A stretch of DNA of 64,000 nucleotides from Cochleicola gelatinilyticus (GTDB lineage Bacteria > Bacteroidota > Bacteroidia > Flavobacteriales > Flavobacteriaceae), in the NCBI RefSeq assembly GCF_001637325.1, contig NZ_LRXL01000001.1:62001-126000 (forward strand), in the 5' to 3' direction. Numbering within the stretch: position 1 is the first letter of the stretch; every line of letters begins with the position of its first letter. The notes below the pieces were generated by a model. It did not search any database. It saw only the letters and a list, made by a program, of their open reading frames with translations, and was not told where the DNA came from. A program made the translations under genes and the position numbers. Positions 9,724-17,634 of the stretch are shown in pieces.

Positions 9724-9910
9724 CGGTTTCGCTCTCTTTTTCTTCCACGTCGATCGAATCGTATGGATCTTCTTCCTCTTTATTCAATCCGAAGAAACCC
9801 TTTACCTTGTACATCACCCCTTTCGAAAATAGCAATATCCCTGCAGCAGCAGCAACCACTGCTTGAACGATCATCGCTCCTAATCCCGGATCAAAATATA
9901 AGAAATTCAT
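9704..9910 (-). CDS. Small membrane protein, first gene of the methyltransferase/sulfatase operon
   Basis: A 68-residue protein. MNFLYFDPGLGAMIVQAVVA begins one hydrophobic segment (about residues 9-30), followed by a basic patch (KGVMYKVKGFFGLNK) and a strongly acidic tail (EEEDPYDSIDVEEKESETD). It overlaps the methyltransferase start by 20 bp, a sign of translational coupling. Similar short proteins are commonly found next to sulfatase/methyltransferase pairs in Bacteroidota, where they may act as membrane tethers or assembly factors; that is inference. Confidence 0.65.
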   Translation of the reverse strand: MNFLYFDPGLGAMIVQAVVAAAAGILLFSKGVMYKVKGFFGLNKEEEDPYDSIDVEEKESETDAKKDN

Positions 9911-10075
9911 AATCTTAATTTAACTGAAGTCTTTCACTTCTTTAGTAACGTGCAAAGAAAAGGATAATTATTTTATGACAAAAACAATAAGGTTAAAAGA
10001 CGAAATTTGAAAGTCAGATACTTTCAGCTTACAACTATAAAATAGTATCGTATCCCTTTTTTATCATAATATTGA

Positions 10076-10113
10076 AACACCCTATCCCGGCCTTTCTCTC
10101 AAGGAAAGGAGCT
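10076..10113. repeat. Dispersed inverted element, single copy
   Basis: In the 320-bp gap 9911-10231, CACCCTATCCCGGCCTTTC and CTCAAGGAAAGGAGC form the arms CCTTTC/GAAAGG. The wording matches one half of the 122-bp tandem unit at 56831-57411 and the element near 6622. Apart from this and the typA terminator I see nothing in the gap. Confidence 0.5.
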
Positions 10114-10170
10114 AAAAACAATCTTCTCTTGTAAAGGGTTAGAACGGTTTCTTAAGGAGCGATATTTTAT

Positions 10171-10210
10171 AAAAAAAACGCCTTACTTTCTATTTGAAAA
10201 TAAGGCGTTA
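10171..10210 (-). terminator. Intrinsic terminator of typA
   Basis: On the minus strand the arms AACGCCTTA and TAAGGCGTT (plus 10177-10185 and 10201-10209) form a 9-bp stem followed by eight T. It starts about 22 bp after the typA stop codon. Confidence 0.85.
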
Positions 10211-10231
10211 TACATTTTAAAGTTCTACTGT

Positions 10232-12025
10232 TTAGAACTTATAACGTTTACGGTCTACTTCTTTTAAGTATATCTTACGAAGTCGTAAGAAATTTGGAGT
10301 TACCTCAACGTATTCATCTTTCTGAATGTATTCTAATGCTTCTTCTAAAGAGAATTTAATTGCTGGAACAATCTTCGCTTTATCATCTGCTCCCGAAGAA
10401 CGTACATTCGATAGTTTTTTAGTTTTCGTGATGTTCACCGTCATATCATCTTGACGCGTGTTCTCACCAATCACCTGACCTTCATAGATATCCTCACCCG
10501 GATCCACGAAGAAACGTCCTCTGTCTTGTAATTTATCGATAGAATACGGAATTGCAGTTCCTTTTTCCATAGAAACTAAACTTCCGTTCTGACGCTCAGG
10601 AATACCACCCTTTAACGGTTGGTATTCTAAGAAACGGTGTGTCATGATCGCCTCACCTGCCGTAGCAGTAAGTAACTGATTACGCATACCGATGATTCCC
10701 CGTGATGGAATAATAAATTTACAGATCATACGGTCACCTTTCGCTTCCATACTTGTCATTTCTCCTTTACGTATAGTCACCATATTCACGGCAGTACCAC
10801 TTACGTTCTCTGGAAGATCGATCGTCATTTCTTCAACCGGCTCACATTTAACACCATCAATTTCTTTGATAATTACCTGTGGTTGTCCAATTTGTAATTC
10901 GTATCCTTCACGACGCATGGTTTCAATTAAAACCGATAAGTGCAATACACCACGACCAAAGACCATGAATTTATCAGCACTATCTGTAGATTCCATACGC
11001 AACGCAAGGTTCTTTTCAAGCTCGCGCTCTAATCTTTCTTTAATGTGACGTGAGGTTACAAACTTACCGTCTTTTCCGAAGAAAGGAGAATCGTTAATCG
11101 TGAACAACATACTCATGGTTGGCTCATCGATCGCAATACTTTTTAACGCTTCTGGATTTTCAATATCACAAACCGTATCACCGATTTCGAAATTATCTAA
11201 ACCAACCAATGCGCAAATATCCCCTGCTTCTACCTGTGGTACTTTTAAACGTCCTAGGCCTTCGAAAGTATGAATCTCTTTAATTTTTGTTTTTGTTACC
11301 GTTCCATCACGTTTCATTAACGCTACCTGCATGTTCTCTTTCAACGTTCCACGCTGTAAACGACCAATTGCAATACGACCCGTAAATGAAGAATAATCTA
11401 GAGAAGTGATTAACATTTGTGGCGTTCCTTCCTCGATCTTTGGCGCAGGAATGTGCTCCAATACCATATCTAATAAAGGTTCGATAGAATCGGTTTCATC
11501 TTTCCAGTCATCACTCATCCAGTTGTTCTTCGCAGAACCGTATACGGTTGGGAAGTCTAACTGCCATTCTTCAGCACCTAATTCGAACATTAAATCGAAA
11601 ACTGCTTCATGTACCTCATCGGGCGTACAATTTTCCTTATCTACTTTGTTTACTACAACACACGGTTTTAAACCAAGATCGATTGCTTTCTGAAGTACAA
11701 AGCGCGTCTGTGGCATAGGTCCTTCAAAAGCATCCACCAATAGCAACACACCATCGGCCATATTCAATACCCGTTCTACTTCTCCACCAAAATCGGCGTG
11801 ACCAGGGGTATCGATAATATTGATTTTTGTGTCTTTATACACAACCGAAACATTCTTGGAAGTAATCGTGATTCCACGTTCGCGTTCCAAGTCGTTGTTA
11901 TCAAGAATTAACTCACCCGTTTTTTCATTTTCACGAAACAAACTACAGTGGTGCATGATCTTATCCACGAGTGTTGTCTTACCGTGGTCAACGTGTGCAA
12001 TAATTGCGATGTTTTTTACATTCAT
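10232..12025 (-). CDS. typA: Ribosome-associated GTPase TypA/BipA
   Basis: A translation factor GTPase of 597 residues, the usual length, acting on the 30S/70S ribosome in assembly and stress adaptation. [19 protein letters not shown] at residues 4-22 is G1, [11 protein letters not shown] is G2 (switch I), [16 protein letters not shown] is G3, VVNKVDKE is G4. Domain II (residues about 205-290), the EF-G-like domain III, V and a C-terminal [12 protein letters not shown] follow as in the family. The frame is open upstream to 12052, but the ATG at 12025 gives the conserved [18 protein letters not shown] start and leaves room for the -7 box at 12050. A strong terminator follows it. Confidence 0.97.
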   Translation of the reverse strand: MNVKNIAIIAHVDHGKTTLVDKIMHHCSLFRENEKTGELILDNNDLERERGITITSKNVSVVYKDTKINIIDTPGHADFGGEVERVLNMADGVLLLVDAFEGPMPQTRFVLQKAIDLGLKPCVVVNKVDKENCTPDEVHEAVFDLMFELGAEEWQLDFPTVYGSAKNNWMSDDWKDETDSIEPLLDMVLEHIPAPKIEEGTPQMLITSLDYSSFTGRIAIGRLQRGTLKENMQVALMKRDGTVTKTKIKEIHTFEGLGRLKVPQVEAGDICALVGLDNFEIGDTVCDIENPEALKSIAIDEPTMSMLFTINDSPFFGKDGKFVTSRHIKERLERELEKNLALRMESTDSADKFMVFGRGVLHLSVLIETMRREGYELQIGQPQVIIKEIDGVKCEPVEEMTIDLPENVSGTAVNMVTIRKGEMTSMEAKGDRMICKFIIPSRGIIGMRNQLLTATAGEAIMTHRFLEYQPLKGGIPERQNGSLVSMEKGTAIPYSIDKLQDRGRFFVDPGEDIYEGQVIGENTRQDDMTVNITKTKKLSNVRSSGADDKAKIVPAIKFSLEEALEYIQKDEYVEVTPNFLRLRKIYLKEVDRKRYKF

Positions 12026-12049
12026 AACAAAGCCCTTTTTTAGGCGGTG

Positions 12050-12057
12050 CAAAAGTA
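12050..12057 (-). promoter_or_regulatory. Bacteroidota -7 promoter element for typA
   Basis: On the minus strand TACTTTTG matches TAnnTTTG and is followed by C, 24 bp before the ATG at 12025. The -33 element is not obvious. Confidence 0.55.
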
Positions 12058-12454
12058 GTGTTTATTAATGGATTGCACGTCATATTACGATTTTATTTAA
12101 CATGTTGTTAATTTGGGCAATCCCCATCGATGGCGCTCGTGCCTCACTGCTTCGATGCGTCGGGCTTTCGGCTGTATCTTTTTTGAGTTTAACAACATCG
12201 ATACCTGTAGCTTTTTACCACGTAAAAAAGGATGCCGCCTCAATCCCTATTGCGGGATTATAGAAATTTAAAATAATCTCTGGCCCCTCTTAAAGCAATA
12301 TCATTAAACAATAGTTTTCCCTAGGAACGAATTAAGAAGGTGTTCTTACATGAAGCACGAACAGCAATTCAAAACCATAAAATATCAAACCACACCTCTC
12401 AAAAAATCCCTTACGAAACCTTTAAACACATTAACCAATAAGTTTACATTTCTG
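12058..12454. other. Gene-free spacer between typA and kdsA with remnants of a dispersed repeat
   Basis: No gene was found. At about 12120-12260 the stretch contains GC-richer pieces (CGATGGCGCTCGTGCCTCAC, GATGCGTCGGGCTTTCGGC, CAATCCCTATTGCGGGATT) that resemble the element at 25850-25915 (GTGAGGGATTGCG and AAAGCCCGAC in common, partly in inverse orientation). They look like remains of an intergenic repeat; the function is unknown. Confidence 0.4.
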
Positions 12455-12462
12455 TATCTTTG
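12455..12462 (+). promoter_or_regulatory. Bacteroidota -7 promoter element for kdsA
   Basis: TATCTTTG, followed by C, fits TAnnTTTG exactly and lies 17 bp before the kdsA ATG, leaving a very short leader. Confidence 0.65.
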
Positions 12463-12479
12463 CAGTCTAAATCGCAACT

Positions 12480-13298
12480 ATGGATCTTACTCTTATTCCT
12501 AATATAAAACACACGTCAGCTAACAACTTCTTTCTACTCGCAGGACCCTGTGCTATTGAAAGTGAAGAAATGGCACTTCGCATTGCCGAAAAAGTTGTAA
12601 GTATCACTGATGCGCTTCAAATCCCCTACGTATTTAAAGGAAGTTTTAAAAAAGCGAATCGTAGTCGAATAGACAGTTTTACAGGAATTGGCGACGAGAA
12701 GGCTTTAAAAATTCTAAAGAAAGTTTCAAAAACATTTCAGGTTCCAACGGTAACCGATATTCATGAAGTGAGCGATGCTGCTATGGCTGCCGAATATGTT
12801 GACATCCTTCAAATCCCTGCTTTTCTGGTGCGCCAAACCGACCTGGTGGTTGCAGCGGCTAACACAGGCAAAGTAGTCAATCTTAAAAAAGGACAATTTA
12901 TGAGTCCGGAGAGCATGCAACACGCTGTTAAAAAAGTAACCGATAGTGGGAATGATCAAGTAATGATCACCGATCGAGGTACCATGTTCGGGTATCAGGA
13001 TATGATTGTGGATTTCCGTGGCATACCTACCATGAAGCAGTACGCGCCTACTGTGCTTGACGTAACGCACAGTTTACAGCAGCCCAATCAAAGTGTCGGG
13101 GTGACAGGTGGACGTCCGGAAATGATCGGCACAATAGCTCGGGCAGGAATCGCCACTGGAGTTGATGGATTGTTTATAGAAACACATTTCGATCCAGCAA
13201 ATGCTAAAAGCGACGGCGCTAATATGCTCGACCTTAACCGACTTGAAAAACTGCTAACCGATCTGGTTGCAATTCGAAAAACCATCAATCAACTATAA
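12480..13298 (+). CDS. kdsA: 3-deoxy-8-phosphooctulonate synthase (KDO8P synthase)
   Basis: Condenses phosphoenolpyruvate with arabinose 5-phosphate to KDO 8-phosphate for the inner core of lipopolysaccharide; cytosolic TIM barrel, 272 residues, normal length. Motifs: LLAGPCAIESEE at 20-31, FKGSFKKANRSR (substrate loop), TDIHE, IPAFLVRQTDL, NLKKGQFMSPES, DRGTMFGYQD, DVTHSLQQPN, GGRPEM, IETHFDPANAKSDGAN. The Cys in GPCAIES together with the His of DVTH, the Glu of IETH and the Asp of KSDGAN form the metal site of the metal-dependent class (the E. coli enzyme has Asn there), so this copy is probably metal-dependent. It is transcribed alone and overlaps the convergent DUF1801 gene by 10 bp at the 3' end. 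Confidence 0.97.
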   Translation: MDLTLIPNIKHTSANNFFLLAGPCAIESEEMALRIAEKVVSITDALQIPYVFKGSFKKANRSRIDSFTGIGDEKALKILKKVSKTFQVPTVTDIHEVSDAAMAAEYVDILQIPAFLVRQTDLVVAAANTGKVVNLKKGQFMSPESMQHAVKKVTDSGNDQVMITDRGTMFGYQDMIVDFRGIPTMKQYAPTVLDVTHSLQQPNQSVGVTGGRPEMIGTIARAGIATGVDGLFIETHFDPANAKSDGANMLDLNRLEKLLTDLVAIRKTINQL

Positions 13299-13651
13299 AA
13301 TTTTTTGTCTTTTACAGAATACGCTTCAGTAAGCACTTCTCTTAAAATAGTTTCATCAATCTCTTGAAGTGTTTTGTAGCGGAGTGATTTTATACGCTTA
13401 CGGTTTTCAGAAACTAAATGCTTGGTGTGTTTGGTGAAGTGTGCTGCATTCCAGAATCCCAGATCTACATAATCTTTCGATTGGTGCAGATAACAGAACA
13501 TTTGTTTTCCGTGGAGGTAAAAACAAGGCATGCGCCATTTGTACACCAATTGTGCTTCTGGAATGGTGTCTTCGATTACTGCTTTAATATGGAGTAAGAT
13601 AGAACGAAAAGGTTCTGGTTTTTCAAGAATGGAGTTTTCAGCGGGGTTCAT
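13289..13651 (-). CDS. DUF1801 (YdhG-like) family protein
   Basis: A 120-residue soluble protein. KAVIEDTIPEAQLVYKWRMPCFYLHGKQMFCYLHQSKDYVDLGFW shows the DUF1801 core (helix, then two strands with the aromatic-rich KxxxPxFxxxG pattern); the C-terminal helix carries KHLVSENRKRIKSLRYK. The biochemical role of the family is not established. It overlaps the kdsA 3' end by 10 bp, tail to tail. It reads away from the small-RNA array, whose nearest terminator lies about 150 bp upstream of its start. Confidence 0.75.
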   Translation of the reverse strand: MNPAENSILEKPEPFRSILLHIKAVIEDTIPEAQLVYKWRMPCFYLHGKQMFCYLHQSKDYVDLGFWNAAHFTKHTKHLVSENRKRIKSLRYKTLQEIDETILREVLTEAYSVKDKKFYS

Positions 13652-13802
13652 AGCTTCTTAATTAAACCTATCCTTTTAAAGATTTTCTAAAAAGATATAA
13701 TTAAAAAACCCTCTCGAAGAATATAAGACAGGGTTCTTATGGCTAATCAAATATACGCTATTAAGGAGAGTTTATAAAAATCAGTAAAAACTTATTATAT
13801 GT

Positions 13803-13867
13803 AAAAAGCTATCCTCAAAGAGAATAGCTTTTACATAGTGCTTTCATTAACTCCCCAATTAATTAAG
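13803..13867 (-). ncRNA. Putative small RNA, unit 1 of a three-gene tandem family
   Basis: On the minus strand a -7-like CATCTTTG (plus 13873-13880) is followed by the core GCTTAATTAATTGGGGAG, then GTTAATGAAAGCAC, then a 13-bp hairpin (AAAAGCTATTCTC, loop TTT, GAGGATAGCTTTT, one G-T pair) ending in a T run. The implied transcript is about 65 nt. No open frame fits. The core is identical to that of unit 3 and nearly so to unit 2, while the hairpins differ in sequence, which is the pattern of paralogous sRNA genes with a conserved seed. Not recognised as a known family. Confidence 0.6.
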
Positions 13868-13905
13868 CTATACAAAGATGCATAATAGTTAAGGGTGTTT
13901 CAAGA

Positions 13906-13943
13906 GGTTATTCCCTAAGTTTTAATAGGTTTTTCCCCTATTA
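13906..13943 (-). promoter_or_regulatory. Direct-repeat operator of small-RNA unit 1
   Basis: On the minus strand AGGGGAAAAACC and AGGGAATAACC are two copies of one box, 22 bp apart (two helical turns). The promoter-proximal edge is 26 bp upstream of the -7 box. This geometry equals that of units 2 and 3 and resembles sites of LytTR-type response regulators (paired 9-bp direct repeats with a 21-22 bp period). Confidence 0.55.
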
Positions 13944-14013
13944 AAACTCGGATAATGTCTTTAATGAAAATTTAGAAAAGAATTAAAAGCAACGAAACTT
14001 ACCCCCTAAAACA

Positions 14014-14082
14014 TGTAAAAGGCTACCCTACGATGAGTGCAACCTTTATACACTGCTTATATTAACTCCCCAGTCAATTAAG
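14014..14082 (-). ncRNA. Putative small RNA, unit 2 of the tandem family
   Basis: The minus strand shows a -7-like TATATTAT (plus 14088-14095), the core GCTTAATTGACTGGGGAG (16 of 18 identical to units 1 and 3), GTTAATATAAGCAG, then a 9-bp hairpin (AAAGGTTGC / GGTAGCCTTT side) with a short TTTT tail. It is the most diverged unit and has the weakest terminator. The expected transcript is about 69 nt. Confidence 0.52.
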
Positions 14083-14118
14083 CACTAATAATATACGAAA
14101 TTACAAGGAGTAAATCAA

Positions 14119-14154
14119 CAGGGAAAAACCCCTGTTTTAAATAGGGTTTTTCCT
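14119..14154 (-). promoter_or_regulatory. Direct-repeat/palindromic operator of small-RNA unit 2
   Basis: On the minus strand CAGGAAAAACCC is followed 23 bp later by GGGGTTTTTCCC, so the second box is inverted and the whole region is close to a palindrome of CAGG-A5-CCC arms. The proximal edge is 24 bp from the -7 box of unit 2. Confidence 0.52.
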
Positions 14155-14208
14155 GTACACTCCAGTTGAACATTTTATTGTGCAATTTTAAGATGTCATT
14201 TAAAACGA

Positions 14209-14279
14209 TAAAAAAAAGACCATTCATTTCTGAACAGTCTTTTCATATTTGCTTTTATTAACTCCCCAATTAATTAAGC
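14209..14279 (-). ncRNA. Putative small RNA, unit 3 of the tandem family
   Basis: The minus strand has a -7-like CATCTTTG (plus 14284-14291), the core GCTTAATTAATTGGGGAG, GTTAATAAAAGCAA, then a fully paired 13-bp hairpin (AAAAGACTGTTCA, GAAA tetraloop, TGAATGGTCTTTT) and eight T. This is the best terminator of the three and fixes the orientation of the family, since the plus strand lacks the T run. The expected transcript is about 70 nt. Confidence 0.65.
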
Positions 14280-14314
14280 TATACAAAGATGCAATGAAAG
14301 TGGTTTGGAATCAA

Positions 14315-14352
14315 GGGGGTTTTGCCTATTTCTAAAAAGGGGTTTTTCCTAT
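14315..14352 (-). promoter_or_regulatory. Direct-repeat operator of small-RNA unit 3
   Basis: The minus strand carries TAGGAAAAACCCC and TAGGCAAAACCCC, the same box twice, 23 bp apart, proximal edge 24 bp upstream of the -7 box. It is the clearest direct repeat of the three units. The stretch 14353-14505 beyond it is AT-rich with nothing else recognised. Confidence 0.55.
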
Positions 14353-14505
14353 TTACGTGTTTCAATAACACTATCTTATTTAGTATAAGAAACATACCCC
14401 AAAAAAAAGCGCTATAGTGTATTAACTCTTTTTAAACGTACGTACAAAATAACTCCCTAATAACTAATTTAAAAAAACGCTTTGCAGTTTCAGAAAAAAG
14501 ATTTT

Positions 14506-14527
14506 ACTTTGTAATTCAAAGTACTTT
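14506..14527 (+). promoter_or_regulatory. Palindromic operator, copy 1
   Basis: ACTTTGTAATTCAAAGT (near-perfect palindrome) followed by ACTTTA, just before the ATG at 14532. The same block is found at 15457 before creD. It is probably the binding site of the winged-helix regulator encoded at 15143, repressing both units. Confidence 0.6.
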
Positions 14528-14531
14528 ATTT

Positions 14532-15143
14532 ATGAGCGAGCAAGATTATCTAAAAGACATTAGCGAGATTAAAAATTTGATGAATCGGTCATCTCGCTTT
14601 ATTTCCCTTAGTGGACTTTCGGGAATTTTTGCAGGTTTATACGCTATTATTGGTGCAGCTATCGCCTATTTTTTTCTGTTCCCAGATCCCGATGAATATC
14701 TTATGGTACATAGTGTGAACTTTAAAGCGCTCCTCGCCTTACTTGCTGCGATCGCCATTCTAAGTATTGTAACAGCATATATCATTACCACACAAAGAGC
14801 TAAAAAAAATAACGAACCCATTTGGGATGCTACCACCAAACGACTGCTTCTAAATTTTCTTATTCCGTTAGTGACCGGAGGAATCTACATTATTATCAAA
14901 CTAAACAGTCAACATTATGGTCTATCGGCATCGCTCATGCTTATATTTTACGGGCTAGCACTGGTAAATGCATCAAAATATACTATTGGAAATGTAAAAT
15001 ATCTCGGCTATGGAGAAATTGTTGCCGGGTTAATTTGTGCTGCTTTGCCTGGATACGGATTTTATTTTTGGATCTTTGGTTTCGGATTGCTACATATTAT
15101 CTATGGTAGTGTAATGTATTTGCAAGAGAAAAGAAGTGTCTAG
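14532..15143 (+). CDS. Multi-pass membrane protein paired with winged-helix regulator
   Basis: A 203-residue protein with a 35-residue N-terminal helix (SEQDYLKDISEIKNLMNRSS) and six hydrophobic segments. The family is unknown to me, though such proteins commonly precede a short HTH gene and creD in Flavobacteriaceae. The stop TAG overlaps the GTG start of the regulator by one base, so the two are translated together. The operator at 14506 lies 5-10 bp before the start codon and would cover the transcription start, which suggests autorepression by the regulator. Confidence 0.7.
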   Translation: MSEQDYLKDISEIKNLMNRSSRFISLSGLSGIFAGLYAIIGAAIAYFFLFPDPDEYLMVHSVNFKALLALLAAIAILSIVTAYIITTQRAKKNNEPIWDATTKRLLLNFLIPLVTGGIYIIIKLNSQHYGLSASLMLIFYGLALVNASKYTIGNVKYLGYGEIVAGLICAALPGYGFYFWIFGFGLLHIIYGSVMYLQEKRSV

Positions 15144-15433
15144 TGGGAATTATAGATAACATTAATAAAGTATTCGATCACCGAATTCGGTTGGGCATTA
15201 TGTCTATTCTGGTGGTGAATGAAGATGCCGATTTTAACCGCCTTAAAGAATTGCTGGATGTTACCGATGGAAATCTTGCTAGTCATCTTAAAGCATTAGA
15301 GAAGGAAGCATATATTTTGGTTGAAAAACAATTTATTGGTCGAAAGCCCAATACACGATACAGCACTACGAAATTAGGAAAAGCCGAATTTACTAAACAC
15401 ATTAACGCCCTTGAAAAATTAATTAAAAAATAA
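15143..15433 (+). CDS. Winged-helix transcriptional regulator (ArsR/MarR-like, HTH_34 type)
   Basis: A 96-residue DNA-binding protein: DHRIRLGIMSILVVNEDADF (helix 1-2), NRLKELLDVTDGNLASHLKALEK (recognition helix), then the wing VEKQFIGRKPNTRYSTTKLG. The pattern is that of short one-domain regulators acting as dimers. It has a GTG start overlapping the upstream stop (TAGTG). Two copies of a 17-bp palindrome, one before this operon and one before creD, are likely its operators. No sensor cysteines or metal-binding His cluster are visible, so the signal is unclear; the membrane partner encoded upstream may control it. Confidence 0.85.
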   Translation: MGIIDNINKVFDHRIRLGIMSILVVNEDADFNRLKELLDVTDGNLASHLKALEKEAYILVEKQFIGRKPNTRYSTTKLGKAEFTKHINALEKLIKK

Positions 15434-15456
15434 AACAGCATTTTTTTTATTCATTC

Positions 15457-15478
15457 ACTTTGAAATTCAAAGTACTTT
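15457..15478 (+). promoter_or_regulatory. Palindromic operator, copy 2 (before creD)
   Basis: ACTTTGAAATTCAAAGT is a perfect 17-bp palindrome, followed by ACTTTA so that a second small palindrome AAAGTACTTT overlaps it. It is 12 bp before the creD ATG and identical in layout to the copy at 14506. Confidence 0.65.
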
Positions 15479-15490
15479 AAAACTATAATT

Positions 15491-16834
15491 ATGGAAAGCA
15501 AAAGAGGAAAATTTGGAACCTGGTTACGAAACTCCATTACAGCACGCATGCTTATTGTAGGATTTTTATTAATCGTATTACTCATACCGTTAGAATTTGT
15601 AAAAAGTCTTATTGCTGAGCGATCGTTCCGACAGGCAGAAGTGGTTCGTGAGATAAATAGCAAGTGGGGAAATGAAGTAATAGTATCAGGTCCGATTATT
15701 AAAGTTCCGTATAAAACCTTCAAAAGTGTGAGGGTCTATGAAGAAGACACCAAAACGTATAAAACCACAAATGAAGAAACCATTAAATATGCTTATTTTT
15801 TTCCCGATGTACTCGACATCACTTCAGAAGTAACTACTCAAGAACGCAATAGAAGCATTTACGAATCGGTCGTGTACACAGCATCAATGGAAGTAAAAGG
15901 AAATTTTCCTGCCATCGATTTCGCTACCACCGATATTGCTTCAGAACATATTATCTGGGATAAAATCACCGTGCTCATTAAAACCTCAAACCTTAAAGGA
16001 ATTCGCAATACACCCGTGGTTTATATGCAAGAACAAGCGCTATCAATGACGCCACAATATGCAACCGATTACCTCAACACGATACAAAGTGGTTACATCG
16101 AGGGGCTTTCCGAAGCAACGAAATCGATTCCTTTCTCTTTTCATTTAGAAATAAATGGTAGTGAACGCCTGCAATTTATTCCCATCGGAAAAGAAACCAC
16201 TGCCCAGATGAACTCCAATTGGCATTCTCCGAGTTTCGATGGAAATTTCCTTCCTGATTCCGATTCAAAAACAATTTCTTCGGAAGGATTTAGTGCTGCC
16301 TGGAAAGTACTACAGATTAATCGACAGTTTGAACAAGCATTTTTTGGACACCTTCCCGATCTGAAAGAATACGCCTTTGGAACTACCCTAGTAATTCCCG
16401 TGGATGAATATCAAAAAAGTGAACGTACAGCCAAATACGGTTTTATGGTTATTGGGATTACCCTTCTTGTTTTTCTGCTCATTCAACTTGTGAGCAAGAT
16501 CTATATTCATCCGTTTCAATATGTAATGATTGGTATTGCTTTAGTAATGTTTTATACTTTACTCCTATCGATTAGTGAACACAGTACTTTTTTTAAAGCG
16601 TATCTCATTGCAGCACTTTCTGTACTAGCATTAATCACAGTGTATTCCCGTGCGATTTTAAAAGGATTTAAATTCCCTTTACTTATTGGTACCTCATTAG
16701 CATCGCTGTATAGTTTTATTTATGTGATCATTCAATTAGAAAACTATGCCTTACTAGCTGGAAGTATTGGTCTGTTCGTCATACTCGCTATTATCATGTT
16801 CGCTTCAAGAAAAATAGATTGGGGAAATGAATAA
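15491..16834 (+). CDS. creD: CreD-like inner membrane protein
   Basis: A 447-residue protein of the usual CreD length. Layout: N-terminal helix (MLIVGFLLIVLLIPLEFV), then SLIAERSFRQAEVVREINSKWG, the family signature, a large periplasmic domain (about residues 40-310) with PIIKVPYKTF, and five or more C-terminal helices. CreD is linked to envelope integrity and colicin/beta-lactam response in enterobacteria; in Bacteroidota it is often next to a small HTH regulator, as here. The operator directly upstream suggests control by the product of the gene at 15143. Confidence 0.9.
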   Translation: MESKRGKFGTWLRNSITARMLIVGFLLIVLLIPLEFVKSLIAERSFRQAEVVREINSKWGNEVIVSGPIIKVPYKTFKSVRVYEEDTKTYKTTNEETIKYAYFFPDVLDITSEVTTQERNRSIYESVVYTASMEVKGNFPAIDFATTDIASEHIIWDKITVLIKTSNLKGIRNTPVVYMQEQALSMTPQYATDYLNTIQSGYIEGLSEATKSIPFSFHLEINGSERLQFIPIGKETTAQMNSNWHSPSFDGNFLPDSDSKTISSEGFSAAWKVLQINRQFEQAFFGHLPDLKEYAFGTTLVIPVDEYQKSERTAKYGFMVIGITLLVFLLIQLVSKIYIHPFQYVMIGIALVMFYTLLLSISEHSTFFKAYLIAALSVLALITVYSRAILKGFKFPLLIGTSLASLYSFIYVIIQLENYALLAGSIGLFVILAIIMFASRKIDWGNE

Positions 16835-16863
16835 GCTTCTTTATAAACTTTAAAAAGAAAATC

Positions 16864-17634
16864 ATGAAAACACTTCTTATTAAAAGACTTAGAACTAAAA
16901 TAAGCCACTCCCTACAAATAGCATTACTGATTATAGAATGGATGGCAGTACAAATACAGTTGTATTGGAGAACGCACTATACCTCGAAACAAAAACACCG
17001 ATTAGGATATTTCGCCCTTGCCGTAATTTGGTTGTCTAAAATGGGATTGTATGTGTTGTTAATTTCAAAACTTGTCATTACTCAAACTGCCGTGCATGAG
17101 ACATTTAATGATATTGATAGTATCCCAGAAAATAAGGTAGGCGTGCTGCTGGGCACGGGAAAATACCTAAAATCGGGCACCATTAGCAAATATTACACAC
17201 ATCGTATCGAAGCTGCGGTAGCTTTATTTAAAGCGGGGAAGATAAAAGTAATTTTAGTAAGTGGGGATCATGGAGTGGCAGGCTATAATGAACCTCAATA
17301 TTTTAAAGAAGATCTTATGCGCCTTGGCATTCCCGAAAATAAGATTGTGTTAGATTATGCGGGTTTCCGCACCTTAGACTCGGTGGTTCGCGCTAAAAAA
17401 GTTTTTGGATTAAAAAAATATACCATTATCTCTCAAAAATGGCACAACCAACGCGCTATCTATTTGGCTAAGAATTACGGATTGGAGGTAATTGGTTATA
17501 ATTCTAAAGATGTAAATGGTGTATTCCCCTTAACTATTAATTCCAGAGAATATGCTGCCAGAACCAAAGCCATATTAGACATACTTTTTCATAAAAAACC
17601 AAAATTCTTAGGTTCTAAAATCGAAATATTATGA
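16864..17634 (+). CDS. SanA/YdcF-like DUF218 envelope protein
   Basis: A 256-residue protein with an N-terminal membrane region (helix about residues 48-75) and a DUF218 domain: VGVLLGTGKYLKSGTISKYY, RIEAAVALFKAGKIKVILVSGDHG, GIPENKIVLDYAGFRTLDSV, ISQKWHNQRAIYLAKNYGL. SanA of E. coli supports the envelope barrier to vancomycin at high temperature. Compared with SanA it carries some 50 extra N-terminal residues with an amphipathic stretch. The next gene overlaps its stop by 4 bp (ATGA), so a three-gene operon continues downstream. Confidence 0.85.
   Translation: MKTLLIKRLRTKISHSLQIALLIIEWMAVQIQLYWRTHYTSKQKHRLGYFALAVIWLSKMGLYVLLISKLVITQTAVHETFNDIDSIPENKVGVLLGTGKYLKSGTISKYYTHRIEAAVALFKAGKIKVILVSGDHGVAGYNEPQYFKEDLMRLGIPENKIVLDYAGFRTLDSVVRAKKVFGLKKYTIISQKWHNQRAIYLAKNYGLEVIGYNSKDVNGVFPLTINSREYAARTKAILDILFHKKPKFLGSKIEIL

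Noticed and set aside
10692-12068. Plus-strand frames inside typA
   Set aside because: Shadows of a highly conserved gene.
13803-14291. Plus-strand leader or terminators instead of sRNA genes
   Set aside because: The T runs follow the hairpins on the minus strand (eight T in unit 3), and the -7 boxes and operators are ordered for minus-strand transcription.
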